From assembly GCF_020181035.1 (NCBI RefSeq), contig NZ_JAIQYY010000025.1, positions 85,602 to 133,722 on the forward strand: a stretch of 48,121 nucleotides of DNA, written 5' to 3'. A program made the translations under genes and the position numbers. The notes below the pieces were generated by a model that saw nothing but the letters and a program-made list of their open reading frames with translations, ran no database searches and was not told where the DNA came from. Numbering within the stretch: the stretch's first letter is position 1; every line of letters begins with the position of its first letter. The DNA is from Streptomyces sp. CoH27. Its GTDB lineage: Bacteria > Actinomycetota > Actinomycetes > Streptomycetales > Streptomycetaceae. This document shows, one piece after another, positions 17,510 to 25,170 of this stretch.

Positions 17510-17794
17510 ATGGGTCTGTTGGACAACATGAAGGCCAAGCTGGGCCCGGCCAAGGACAAGGTGTCGGACCTCGCGCGGCAGCACGGGGACAAGGTCCAGC
17601 ACGGCATCGACAAGGCCGCGAAGGCCGTCGATGAGCGGACCAAGGGCAAGTACAGCGACAAGATCCATGCGGGCACCGGCAAGGCCAAGGAGGCGATGGA
17701 CCGCCTCGCACACAAGGAGGGCAGCGGCCCGGACACGCCCGCCGCGGACCCGGCGACGCCCGTCCGGCCGGAGGAGCCGCCGTCGGCTTCCTGA
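17510..17794 (+). CDS. MT0933-like antitoxin-family protein
   Basis: Small helical protein of the family named after Mycobacterium MT0933/Rv0909, an antitoxin in M. tuberculosis. The 94-residue product MGLLDNMKAKLGPAKDKVS... is Lys-rich and helical for about 70 residues, then has a Pro-rich tail. The start is supported by GGGAAGGTGGACC before the ATG. The mycobacterial toxin partner (SRPBCC fold) is not next to it. The upstream neighbour is only an acidic low-complexity protein, so a toxin-antitoxin role is doubtful here; a DNA-, membrane- or stress-related structural role is possible. A hairpin follows at 17866-17908. Confidence 0.75.
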   Translation: MGLLDNMKAKLGPAKDKVSDLARQHGDKVQHGIDKAAKAVDERTKGKYSDKIHAGTGKAKEAMDRLAHKEGSGPDTPAADPATPVRPEEPPSAS

Positions 17795-18160
17795 GCCTCC
17801 TGTACGGCAGGCGGAACACGGCGCACCGGATCGGCACACGGTCGGAACACGGTCGGAACACCGATCGGCGGACGGTCGAGGAGCACATCGGCTCCCGGCC
17901 GTCCGCCGTTTCCGCGCACGGCCACGGCCGGGAACGGCCAACGGCCGGAAACAGGAAGGGGGCGGCCGGGAACGGCCAGGAACAGGAACGGCCAGAAACG
18001 GGAACGGCCGGGAACGGCGGACGCCCGGGAATGGCGGACGCCCGGGGCCGGTGGGCTTGGAACGGCGGGTTCAGCGGGGTCTGCGACCGGGCCGGGCCAC
18101 GACCAGGTGGGTCTGCGACCAGGCCGGGCCACGACCAGGTGGGTCTGCGGCCGGCCGGGT
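17795..18160. repeat. Convergent intergenic region rich in short repeats
   Basis: This 366-bp gap between the MT0933-like gene (plus) and the LigB-like gene (minus) holds no credible gene. It contains two copies of CGGTCGGAACAC, a terminator-like hairpin (17866-17908), about ten copies of variants of GGAACGGCC between 17930 and 18035, and leads into a 32-bp tandem repeat (18079-18174). Confidence 0.7.
17866..17908 (+). terminator. Hairpin downstream of MT0933-like gene
   Basis: CGGCGGACGG (17866-17875) pairs with CCGTCCGCCG (17899-17908); inside the loop GGAG can pair with CTCC. It is followed by TTTCC. Its position 70 nt after the stop codon suits a terminator. Confidence 0.6.
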
Positions 18161-18174
18161 CTACGACCAGGTGG
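18079..18174. repeat. Three tandem 32-bp repeats overlapping the end of the LigB-like gene
   Basis: Units at 18079-18110, 18111-18142 and 18143-18174. The first two differ at one base. The third differs more and contains the stop codon and last four codons of the minus-strand LigB-like gene. Each unit ends ACGACCAGGTGG. The first two copies therefore look like outward duplications of the coding end. Confidence 0.85.
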
Positions 18175-18874
18175 CGACCACGTACCCGACGCCGTACGGC
18201 GCGTCCTCGTACAGCAGCGCGCCGGTGAGGTCTGTGCCCTCGGCGGCGCCTGCCAGGACCTGCCAGGGGGCGCGGCCGGAAGCCTTCAGTTCGTACGCCA
18301 GCCCGGCGTCCAGCGCCTTCACGGCGGCCACGTCCGCCGCGCCCAGCGCCCGCGCGACCTCGGCGTCGAAGGGGGCCGCCCGCTCGTCCAGGTACCCCGG
18401 CGCCTTGAGCGTGCGGCACGCGCTTGCATCTCCCATCACCAGCAGGGCCACCCGCCCGGCCCGTACGCCGATCTCCCGGCCGGTGTCGACGCAGCGCTCG
18501 GGCTCCAGGGGTTCCCCGACGCCGAGCCCCTCGATCGGGGCGTCCGCCCAGCCGGTCCGCCCGAGCAGCCAGGCGGCGACGGCCAGCGAGGGCGGCAATG
18601 CGCGCGCGGGGACGGTGTCCGTGGCCGGGCCCAGCCGTACCTCCACGTCGACGCCGAAGCCGCGGAAGGAACCCGGGGTGCCCTGCGGAAACGGCCCGCG
18701 TCCGCTCTGCTCGGCGGGCCCGACGACCACCAGGAGGTCCGGACGGGCGGCGGCGAGCACACCGAGCGCGTCGGCACAGGCCGAGCGCGCGGCGTCCATC
18801 TCGGGAGCGGCGCCCGCGGCGACCTCGGGGACGAGCAGCGGAGGACAGGGACAGACTGCGGCGGCGACAAGCAT
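18161..18874 (-). CDS. Class III extradiol dioxygenase (LigB/MEMO)-like protein
   Basis: Member of the LigB-fold proteins, which include aromatic ring-cleaving dioxygenases and the non-enzymatic MEMO proteins. From the ATG at 18874 it has 237 residues, beginning VAAAVCPCPPLLVPEVA, with LLVVVGPAEQSGRGPFP, RVALLVMGDASACRT and a C-terminal YELKASGRAPWQVLAGAA. The metal-binding histidines of true LigB enzymes are largely absent: CPHPP is CPCPP and the usual GDxSH is GDASAC. A ring-cleaving activity is therefore unlikely. The frame could extend to 18928, without a ribosome site for either start. The gene lies between miaA and miaB, an order common in Streptomyces. Confidence 0.8.
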   Translation of the reverse strand: MLVAAAVCPCPPLLVPEVAAGAAPEMDAARSACADALGVLAAARPDLLVVVGPAEQSGRGPFPQGTPGSFRGFGVDVEVRLGPATDTVPARALPPSLAVAAWLLGRTGWADAPIEGLGVGEPLEPERCVDTGREIGVRAGRVALLVMGDASACRTLKAPGYLDERAAPFDAEVARALGAADVAAVKALDAGLAYELKASGRAPWQVLAGAAEGTDLTGALLYEDAPYGVGYVVATWS

Positions 18875-18900
18875 GACCGGCAGGGTACGCCGCCGGACGG

Positions 18901-18996
18901 TCAGCAGGTGATCGGACCCGAGTCGCACTCCAGCTCGGCGAACCGCTCCCCGGCCTCCGCGCGCGTGCCGTCGATCCTGACCGCCAGTTCATACCC
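18901..18996 (-). CDS. Possible short ORF ending CDSGPITC, no standard start
   Basis: Between miaB and the LigB-like gene one minus-strand frame reads ELAVRIDGTRAEAGERF then AELECDSGPITC and stops (TGA at 18901). It is bounded upstream by TAG at 18997-18999 and has no ATG, GTG or TTG; CTG is the only near-start. An AGGGG lies just upstream. The composition looks protein-like, but it could equally be noise or the end of a frameshifted gene: an ATG lies one base out of frame at 18991-18993. Confidence 0.25.
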   Translation of the reverse strand, partial: GYELAVRIDGTRAEAGERFAELECDSGPITC

Positions 18997-19119
18997 CTAT
19001 GTCCGGATTGTCGACAAGTAGTCGGACCGGCACGGACGGCACGGAGACGGCACGGACGGGGTCGGACCGGACCGGCGGGAAGCAGTCCTGCCTGCCCGGA
19101 AGCAGTCGGGCCGGACCGG

Positions 19120-20649
19120 TCAGTCGCAGCCGCAGCCGCTTCCCGTGGCGGCCGGCAGCGGGGCCGGTACGCCGATCGTGGGCAGGCCCAGCATGACGCC
19201 CGCCGGCTTGGCGGCCTCGGCGGCGTTGCGCTTCTCCCAGGCGTCCCCCGCGCGCGTGCGGCGCACGGAGAGAACGGGGCCCTCGGCGAGGAGGTGGTGG
19301 GGAGCGGCGTACGTCACCTCGACCGTGACCACGTCACCGGGGCGCACCTCCTGCTCCGGCTTGGAGAAGTGGACCAGGCGGTTGTCGGGGGCACGGCCGG
19401 AGAGCCGATGCGTGGCGCCGTCCTTGCGGCCCTCACCCTCGGCGACCATCAGCTCCAGGGTGCGGCCGACCTGCTTCTTGTTCTCCTCCCAGGAGATCTC
19501 CTCCTGGAGGGCCACGAGCCGCTCGTAGCGCGCCTGGACGATCTCCTTGGGGATCTGGTTCTCCATGGTCGCGGCCGGGGTGCCGGGTCGCTTGGAGTAC
19601 TGGAAGGTGAAGGCCTGCGCGAACCGGGCCTCGCGGACGACGTGCAGGGTCTGCTCGAAGTCCTCCTCGGTCTCGCCGGGGAAGCCCACGATGATGTCCG
19701 TCGTGATCGCCGCGTGCGGGATGGCGGCCCGCACCTTCTCGATGATCCCGAGGTAGCGCTCCTGCCGGTACGAGCGGCGCATCGCCTTCAGGACCGTGTC
19801 CGACCCGGACTGCAGCGGCATGTGCAGCTGCGGCATCACGTTCGGGGTCTCGGCCATGGCGGCGATGACGTCGTCGGTGAAGTCGCGGGGGTGCGGGGAG
19901 GTGAAGCGGACGCGCTCCAGGCCCTCGATCGTCCCGCAGGCGCGCAGCAGCTTGCTGAAGGCCTCGCGGTCGCCGATGTCGGAGCCGTACGCGTTGACGT
20001 TCTGCCCGAGCAGGGTGATCTCGCTGACGCCCTCGCCGACCAGGGCCTCGATCTCGGCGAGGATGTCGCCGGTGCGGCGGTCCTTCTCCTTGCCGCGCAG
20101 GGCCGGGACGATGCAGAAGGTGCAGGTGTTGTTGCAGCCGACGGAGATCGACACCCAGGCGGCGTAGGCGCTCTCGCGCCGGGTCGGCAAGGTGGAGGGG
20201 AAGGCCTCCAGGGACTCGGCGATCTCGACCTGCGCCTCCTCCTGCACGCGCGCGCGTTCCAGCAGGACCGGGAGCTTGCCGATGTTGTGCGTGCCGAAGA
20301 CGACGTCCACCCAGGGCGCCTTCTTCACGATGGTGTCGCGGTCCTTCTGCGCGAGGCAGCCGCCGACCGCGATCTGCATGCCGGGGCGCGAGGCCTTCTT
20401 CGGTGCCAGCCGGCCGAGGTTGCCGTACAGCCGGTTGTCGGCGTTCTCGCGCACGGCGCATGTGTTGAAGACCACGACGTCGGCGTCGCCGTCGGAACCC
20501 TCCGGCGCACGCACGTACCCGGCCTCCTCCAGCAGCCCGGACAATCGCTCGGAATCGTGGACGTTCATCTGGCACCCGTAGGTGCGGATCTCGTACGTCA
20601 TGGATGAACGAAGGTCCACTGCCCGGCTCCGGTCGCTGCTGCTGGTCAT
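19120..20649 (-). CDS. miaB: tRNA-2-methylthio-N6-dimethylallyladenosine synthase MiaB
   Basis: Radical-SAM methylthiotransferase that converts i6A37 to ms2i6A37 in tRNA. The 509-residue protein has the N-terminal MTTase domain with three cluster cysteines (TYGCQMN, FNTCAVREN, VGGCLAQK), the radical-SAM motif CNNTCTFC, the GQNVNAYG and LHMPLQSGSD motifs, and a C-terminal TRAM domain near LSGRAPDNRLVHF. A 60-residue Ala/Pro tail ends SGCGCD. The ATG at 20649 gives the longer N-terminus common in the genus; ATG at 20601 would also work. Neither has a clear ribosome site. It works on the product of MiaA, encoded 2 kb downstream. Confidence 0.96.
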   Translation of the reverse strand: MTSSSDRSRAVDLRSSMTYEIRTYGCQMNVHDSERLSGLLEEAGYVRAPEGSDGDADVVVFNTCAVRENADNRLYGNLGRLAPKKASRPGMQIAVGGCLAQKDRDTIVKKAPWVDVVFGTHNIGKLPVLLERARVQEEAQVEIAESLEAFPSTLPTRRESAYAAWVSISVGCNNTCTFCIVPALRGKEKDRRTGDILAEIEALVGEGVSEITLLGQNVNAYGSDIGDREAFSKLLRACGTIEGLERVRFTSPHPRDFTDDVIAAMAETPNVMPQLHMPLQSGSDTVLKAMRRSYRQERYLGIIEKVRAAIPHAAITTDIIVGFPGETEEDFEQTLHVVREARFAQAFTFQYSKRPGTPAATMENQIPKEIVQARYERLVALQEEISWEENKKQVGRTLELMVAEGEGRKDGATHRLSGRAPDNRLVHFSKPEQEVRPGDVVTVEVTYAAPHHLLAEGPVLSVRRTRAGDAWEKRNAAEAAKPAGVMLGLPTIGVPAPLPAATGSGCGCD

Positions 20650-21892
20650 GGGTCAAGGGTAGGCGTTCCCGGAGACACCGATTGTCGCCCTCTTGGCGTA
20701 GCGCTGTCGCCACGGATGGTGGGGGCTGCGGCGAGCTGGTCGTCTCCCCTGTACGGGGGCCGGCTGAAGCAGCTCAACGATCTGTGGAGCGTTTCACGCG
20801 ATTCGCCATCGAGATGGTGCGCGACCGGACCCTGGCGTCGGCGTAGTAGGCGTTGTCCACGGCCGCCCACCAGGTCTGCCGTCGCCGGTCGCCGGTTGCC
20901 GGTCACCGGTCACCGGTCACCGGCCGATCAGGCCCTGCGGTGTCGCCTCTTCGGCACGCGCCATCGGCTCTGAGACCTGGCATGGCCCACAGCCTCGATC
21001 AGAGGAGCAGGACGATTCGTCGAACAACTCCGGTTCGCCGCGGTCTGGCGATGGCCGGGATGCCCGGCCCTCAGTGGTGCCCCCGGAACTGGCGCGAGTA
21101 TCCCGTGTCCGGAGAGCCCAGTCCGGCCGGCGCCGGGGTCTTCCACGGCTCTGCGTCGGCCTGGAGGCCTGCCCCCGTGGGAGCCGCGCTTCTTGCGGTT
21201 GGCAATCCGATCGCGCTTCTCAGGGATTGAGCAGCGGGTACGCGTCGGCGCAGCAGTGATCGCCACCGCTTGCGGACCAGCAACTGCACCGCCTGCGACC
21301 GGTGGCCGTTCATCGTGGTGCCCTCGGCCCGCACCGGCTCCGCAGGTCACCGCTTGATCCACTTCTGAAACACGCCCTGGTCGCCCTGCCGCCAGTCGAT
21401 GTTGGTGATCCTGCGGTCAGCCACGAGTCGCTGCCGACCGCGAGCACACAGACTCAGGGTCGGCGGTGGCGGTGGCGGTGAGGCGCCGCACCGCCACCGC
21501 TCCGTCCCTGCCGATCGAGCGAGGCACAACCATGGCGCATCCCAAGAGCGACCTGTTCACCCGCGCTGTGGTCGGTGGCCTCTCCCCGCTGCTGAAGGCG
21601 GCGCCCGACGTGCGTCTCTGCGACACCATCTGCCCCCTCCCGGAACCATCGGGCAGCCCCCGCCCACGAGACGCCCGCGCATACCAGCGGCCCCTGGCTG
21701 CGCCTGTCGGCGAATCCTCCTGTCGAACCGGACCGACCGGGTCACCGGCGCCGTCCGGGACATCGACGGCGGCGGCGTGGCCGGACGCAACCGACCCCCT
21801 CGCAGGCACAGCCTGCCGCGGATGATCTCTGTCGGCCCCTTCAATAAGAGCTGTCACCGAACGGCAGCCGAACCGATGGAAGAGGGACGACC
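20650..21892. other. 1.24-kb stretch without a convincing gene
   Basis: No frame here reads as an intact known protein. Seen in it: a minus-strand coding-like scrap ending at 20776 (WWAAVDNAYYADARVRSRTI...), a tandem run of CCGGTCA/CCGGTCGC units at about 20881-20931, a second minus-strand scrap ending at 21347 (RRITNIDWRQGDQGVFQKWI), and a plus-strand start at 21532 with a GCGAGG site whose product MAHPKSDLFTRAVVGG... soon becomes implausible. Mixed strand signals and broken frames fit decayed genes. The last 50 bases hold the lpdA ribosome site and probably its promoter. Confidence 0.5.
20881..20931. repeat. Short tandem repeat, 7-bp unit CCGGTCA
   Basis: Imperfect run ending in three near-perfect units of CCGGTCA after several CCGGTCGC/CCGGTTGC variants, within the non-coding stretch between miaB and lpdA. 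Confidence 0.75.
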
Positions 21893-23305
21893 GTGGTCGA
21901 GCAGGACGAGCGATTCGATGTTGTCGTACTCGGAGCCGGGCCCGGCGGCTACGTCGCCGCTGTCCGCGCCGCCCAGCTGGGCAAACGCGTCGCCGTCGTC
22001 GAGGAAAAGTACTGGGGCGGCGTCTGTCTGAACGTGGGCTGCATCCCCACCAAGGCCCTGCTGCGCAACGCCGAACTCGCCCACATCTTCACCCGCGAGG
22101 CGAAGACCTTCGGCATCAAGGTCGACGGCCGCGTCTCCTTCGACTACGGCGAGGCCTACCGCCGCAGCCGCAAGGTCGCCGACGGCCGCGTCAGGGGTGT
22201 CCACTACCTGATGAAGAAGAACAAGATCACCGAGTACGAAGGCCGCGGCAGCTTCCTCGACCCGCACACCCTCCAGGTCACCGGCTACGACGGCGAGACC
22301 CGCACCCTCGGCTTCGACCACTGCGTCATCGCCACCGGCGCCACCCCCAGACTGCTCCCCGGAACGAAACGCAGCACGCGCGTAGTGACCTTCGAGGAAC
22401 AGATCCTCGCCGAGGATCTGCCGCAGTCGATCGTCATCGCCGGAGCCGGTGCCATCGGCATCGAGTTCGCGTACGTCCTGCACAACTACGGCGTGAAGGT
22501 CACGGTCGTCGAGTTCCTGGACCGCGTCGCCCCGCTGGAGGACGCCGAGGTCTCCGCCGAACTCGCCCGCCAGTACCGCAAGCTGGGCATCGACGTCCTC
22601 ACCTCCACCCGCGTCGACGCCATCGACGAGTCCGGGCCCCAGGTCCGCGTCACCGTCACCGGCAAGGACGGCACCCCGCAGGTCCTGGAGGCCGACAAGG
22701 TCCTCCAGGCGATCGGCTTCGCGCCCAACGTCACCGGCTACGGCCTGGAGAACACCGGTGTACGCGTCACCGAGCGCGGCGCCATCGACGTCGACGGCCG
22801 CTGCCGCACCTCCGTCCCGCACCTCTACGCCATCGGCGACGTCACCGCGAAGCTGATGCTCGCGCACGCCGCCGAAGCCATGGGCGTGATCGCCGCCGAG
22901 ACGATCGCCGAGGCCGAGACCATGGAACTCGACTACGCGATGATCCCCCGCGCCACCTTCTGCCAGCCGCAGATCGCCAGCTTCGGCTACACCGAGGCCC
23001 AGGCCCGCGACCTCGGTTACGACGTCAAGGTCGCGACGTTCCCCTTCACCGCCAACGGCAAGTCCCACGGCCTCGGTGACACCACCGGCTTCGTCAAACT
23101 CATCAGCGACGCCACGTACGGCGAGCTGATCGGCGGTCACCTGATCGGCCCCGACGTCACCGAACTCCTCCCGGAACTAACCCTGGCCCAGCAGTGGGAC
23201 CTCACCGTCCACGAGGTCGCCCGTAACGTCCACGCCCACCCCACTCTGAGCGAGGCCGTGAAAGAGGCCTTGCACGGCCTGGCCGGCCACATGATCAACA
23301 TGTGA
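21893..23305 (+). CDS. lpdA: Dihydrolipoyl dehydrogenase
   Basis: FAD-dependent disulfide oxidoreductase that reoxidises dihydrolipoamide in 2-oxoacid dehydrogenase or glycine cleavage complexes using NAD+. The 470-residue protein has the FAD motif GAGPGGYVAAVRAAQLG, the redox pair Cys45/Cys50 in CLNVGC, the NAD motif GAGAIGIEFAYVL, the second FAD motif YAIGDVT, and the C-terminal HAHPTLSEA His-Glu pair. The GTG start has GAGGG 6 nt upstream. No E1, E2 or glycine-cleavage genes are adjacent, so it is either a shared E3 or an extra copy in an accessory region. A mycothione reductase or transhydrogenase role is less likely because the C-terminal motifs are of the Lpd type. Confidence 0.93.
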   Translation: MVEQDERFDVVVLGAGPGGYVAAVRAAQLGKRVAVVEEKYWGGVCLNVGCIPTKALLRNAELAHIFTREAKTFGIKVDGRVSFDYGEAYRRSRKVADGRVRGVHYLMKKNKITEYEGRGSFLDPHTLQVTGYDGETRTLGFDHCVIATGATPRLLPGTKRSTRVVTFEEQILAEDLPQSIVIAGAGAIGIEFAYVLHNYGVKVTVVEFLDRVAPLEDAEVSAELARQYRKLGIDVLTSTRVDAIDESGPQVRVTVTGKDGTPQVLEADKVLQAIGFAPNVTGYGLENTGVRVTERGAIDVDGRCRTSVPHLYAIGDVTAKLMLAHAAEAMGVIAAETIAEAETMELDYAMIPRATFCQPQIASFGYTEAQARDLGYDVKVATFPFTANGKSHGLGDTTGFVKLISDATYGELIGGHLIGPDVTELLPELTLAQQWDLTVHEVARNVHAHPTLSEAVKEALHGLAGHMINM

Positions 23306-23373
23306 GCCGCCGGCGTGGCCGCGCCGCGGCCCTGGTCCGGCCGGGTAGCGCCCTCTGACGCGCAGTCGGTCCG

Positions 23374-23660
23374 TTACCTCGGCTCCCGCACCAGGTGGAC
23401 GAGCGCGGGGGCGTGGTCGTCCGCGGCCAGGTCCAGCGGCAGTCCGTGGGTGAGGAGCACGGTGCCGTGGTGCACGGCGCCGGTCGCGGTGTGGTGGCCA
23501 GGCCGTCGTCGATCATGGCCCAGGGGTTGGCCTGGTGGCTGGTGGTACCGCGGCGGCTGACGGTGACCGTCTCGCCGTACGGCAGCAGGGTGCGGTGCAG
23601 CCGGGTCTCGGCCGACCACAGGCGTAGGGGGCGAGGGCCGTGGCCGCCCGCGTGCTCAGC
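23374..23660 (-). pseudogene. Remnant of GH36 alpha-galactosidase (N-terminal piece fused to C-terminus)
   Basis: On the minus strand one frame reads RLHRTLLPYGETVTVSRRGT then TSHQANPWAMIDDG (about 23505-23620), which matches the N-terminal beta-domain signature of GH36 alpha-galactosidases (SRRGTTSHQxNPW). At about 23490 the reading jumps to another frame giving TGAVHHGTVLLTHGLPLDLA and a normal-looking end ALVHLVREPR with stop at 23374, resembling the extreme C-terminus of the same family. The whole catalytic barrel is missing, and there is no valid start. It is best read as an internally deleted, frameshifted pseudogene. The family identification is from memory of the motif. Confidence 0.55.
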
Positions 23661-23741
23661 CTGCCTGTCCGGGTACGCAGGCCGGAGCTCACGGCCCGCT
23701 GCCGCATCGCGGTGATGTACCGCGATCGACGCTCTGGGACG

Positions 23742-24083
23742 ATGAACCGCATGAACGAGGAAGCCATTCCGATCCTGCACGTCGCGGATGCCGCCGCGGC
23801 GGCTGTCTGGTACGAGCGGCTGGGCTTCACCCTGCAGTGGGAGCACCGTTTCGAGCCCGGACTGCCGGCCTTCGTCGAAGTCGCCCGCGGCGGCGTCCGC
23901 CTGTTCCTGTCCGAGCACCGGGGCGACGCCCGGCCGGACACGCTCGTGTATCTCCGGGTCCGTGATGTCGACGCCGTTGCCACCGAGTTCGGCGTCCCTG
24001 TGCGCGACGCGCCCTGGGCCCGTGAGATCGAACTCCACGACCTCGACGGCAACCGACTTCGTATCGGTACACCGAGCGGGTGA
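23742..24083 (+). CDS. VOC/glyoxalase-superfamily protein, bleomycin-resistance-like
   Basis: Small vicinal-oxygen-chelate fold protein, a group that includes antibiotic-binding resistance proteins such as BlmA/ShBle. The 113-residue product has the paired beta-alpha-beta pattern: IPILHVADAAAAAVWYERLG, then FVEVARGGVRLFLSEHRGD, DTLVYLRVRDVDAVATEFG and EIELHDLDGNRLRIG. Many metal ligands of true glyoxalases are missing, as in the drug-sequestering members. Start is ATG 23742 or ATG 23751; neither has a strong ribosome site. It abuts the GH36 remnant on the opposite strand and is followed by 0.4 kb without genes. Whether it confers resistance cannot be told. Confidence 0.8.
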   Translation: MNRMNEEAIPILHVADAAAAAVWYERLGFTLQWEHRFEPGLPAFVEVARGGVRLFLSEHRGDARPDTLVYLRVRDVDAVATEFGVPVRDAPWAREIELHDLDGNRLRIGTPSG

Positions 24084-24495
24084 CACCGCGCGGGTGACAC
24101 CGAGGCAGCCTTCTGAACGACGGCTCGGCGGCGGTCCGGACCGGCCGGCCTGCGGCTGGCGCGGCGCGGCGAGGGCCGCCCGCCCGCCTGATGATCAAGC
24201 ACGGACAGTTCGCCCCGGAGAGTTCACCCCGGACGGCTCGTGGTCGGCGCCTTCGCCCCTCCCACAACACTTGCGAGAGCCCCCGTGCCGGCTGCCCGAC
24301 CTCCTGTGTACAGCGGGGGTGGATGAACCGCTCGGCGCCCAGGCGGGGGCGGGCGGAGCGGCTGCGCGTCCCGCCGGCCGACGGCACACCGTGGCGGCCC
24401 AGGCATGCCCGCCCCTGACGGCGCCCGTGTCGAAGGGTTCGGCACGTCCGCCCTCGGCCGTCTCGCGTCCGGAAGCGCAGGCCGCGATCCGGACG
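24084..24495. other. 412-bp gap without a recognised gene
   Basis: Lies between the VOC gene (plus) and the RES gene (minus), so the two converge here. Just after the VOC stop GCGGGTGACACCG is repeated nearly exactly. I find no coding frame I would defend and no strong hairpin. Confidence 0.5.
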
Positions 24496-25170
24496 TCACG
24501 GCCACACGGGCTCCGAGATCTCCGCCCGCAGGGGTTCGAGGATCTCGTTCGCCCGCTTGCGGCCCTCCTGTGAGCCGAGGTCCGGGATGCCCCGGTCGGC
24601 CAGCGCCTGCAGCGGGCCGCCGTCGCCGTGTTCGCAGCGGTCGTGGAAGAGGACCATCGCGAACTGGGACCGGTTGCGCCGCGACTCCCACATCAGCCCC
24701 ATCGCGTCCGGTGCCTGCGCCCGGATCTCGCTCGACCAGCGCCGAGACCGGGCGTAGTTGCTCTCGTCCTCAAGCAGCGTGGAGTCCTGGCAGACGGCGG
24801 CCAGGTCCTTGCCGTCGACCAGGGAGACCAGGGTCAGCTCGTACCGGGTGCGCAGGGCGCTCAGCGAGCGCTGCCAGACCGTGCGGTACGGGATCGTCCG
24901 CTTGCTGTGCGGCCGTTCGAAGGGCCGGGAGCGCAGCACGCTCTCCGCGAGGGCGGTGAGCGCGGTGTCCGCCAGATACAGGCTGTGGTAGGGATCCAGC
25001 ACCGTGCCCTCGAAGCGGCCGCCGTCGAAGTGGATGTCCGCGAGCCGTGGGTTGAACTGGTCCGGGGCGTACGTGGAGTGGTGCACCCGCCACAACTCCG
25101 TGCCCGCCGGGATGACGTGGCGGTTGGGCCGCAGCTCCAGGTCGATCATGGGAAAGAATCCGCTCATCAT
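24496..25170 (-). CDS. RES-domain protein, NAD+-degrading toxin-like
   Basis: RES-domain toxins of type II systems break down NAD+ by phosphorolysis or hydrolysis. The 224-residue product carries the domain signature: GTELWRVHHS (conserved Arg), GRFEGTVLDPYHSLYLAD, ALAESVLRSR (conserved Glu) and a late SRRNRSQFAMVLF with Ser. The ATG at 25170 overlaps the stop of the upstream gene as ATGA, with GGAGGGGGA before it, so the two are translationally coupled. The longer frame to 25275 is rejected. The partner gene has a toxin-binding-type C-terminus, making this an antitoxin-first TA-like pair. At 224 residues it is longer than simple RES toxins (about 150-190), so toxicity is unproven. Confidence 0.82.
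   Translation of the reverse strand: MMSGFFPMIDLELRPNRHVIPAGTELWRVHHSTYAPDQFNPRLADIHFDGGRFEGTVLDPYHSLYLADTALTALAESVLRSRPFERPHSKRTIPYRTVWQRSLSALRTRYELTLVSLVDGKDLAAVCQDSTLLEDESNYARSRRWSSEIRAQAPDAMGLMWESRRNRSQFAMVLFHDRCEHGDGGPLQALADRGIPDLGSQEGRKRANEILEPLRAEISEPVWP

Noticed and set aside
16047..18992. 981-codon open frame on the minus strand
   Set aside because: It runs antiparallel or out of frame through miaA, the small plus-strand genes and the LigB-like gene, is Arg/Gly/Pro-rich and has no recognisable domain. High GC creates such frames.
21532..21825. Plus-strand ORF starting MAHPKSDLFTRAVVGG
   Set aside because: The first 40 residues look plausible and a ribosome site is present, but the rest turns into Pro/Ser/Arg-rich sequence typical of a wrong frame; kept only as part of the decayed stretch.
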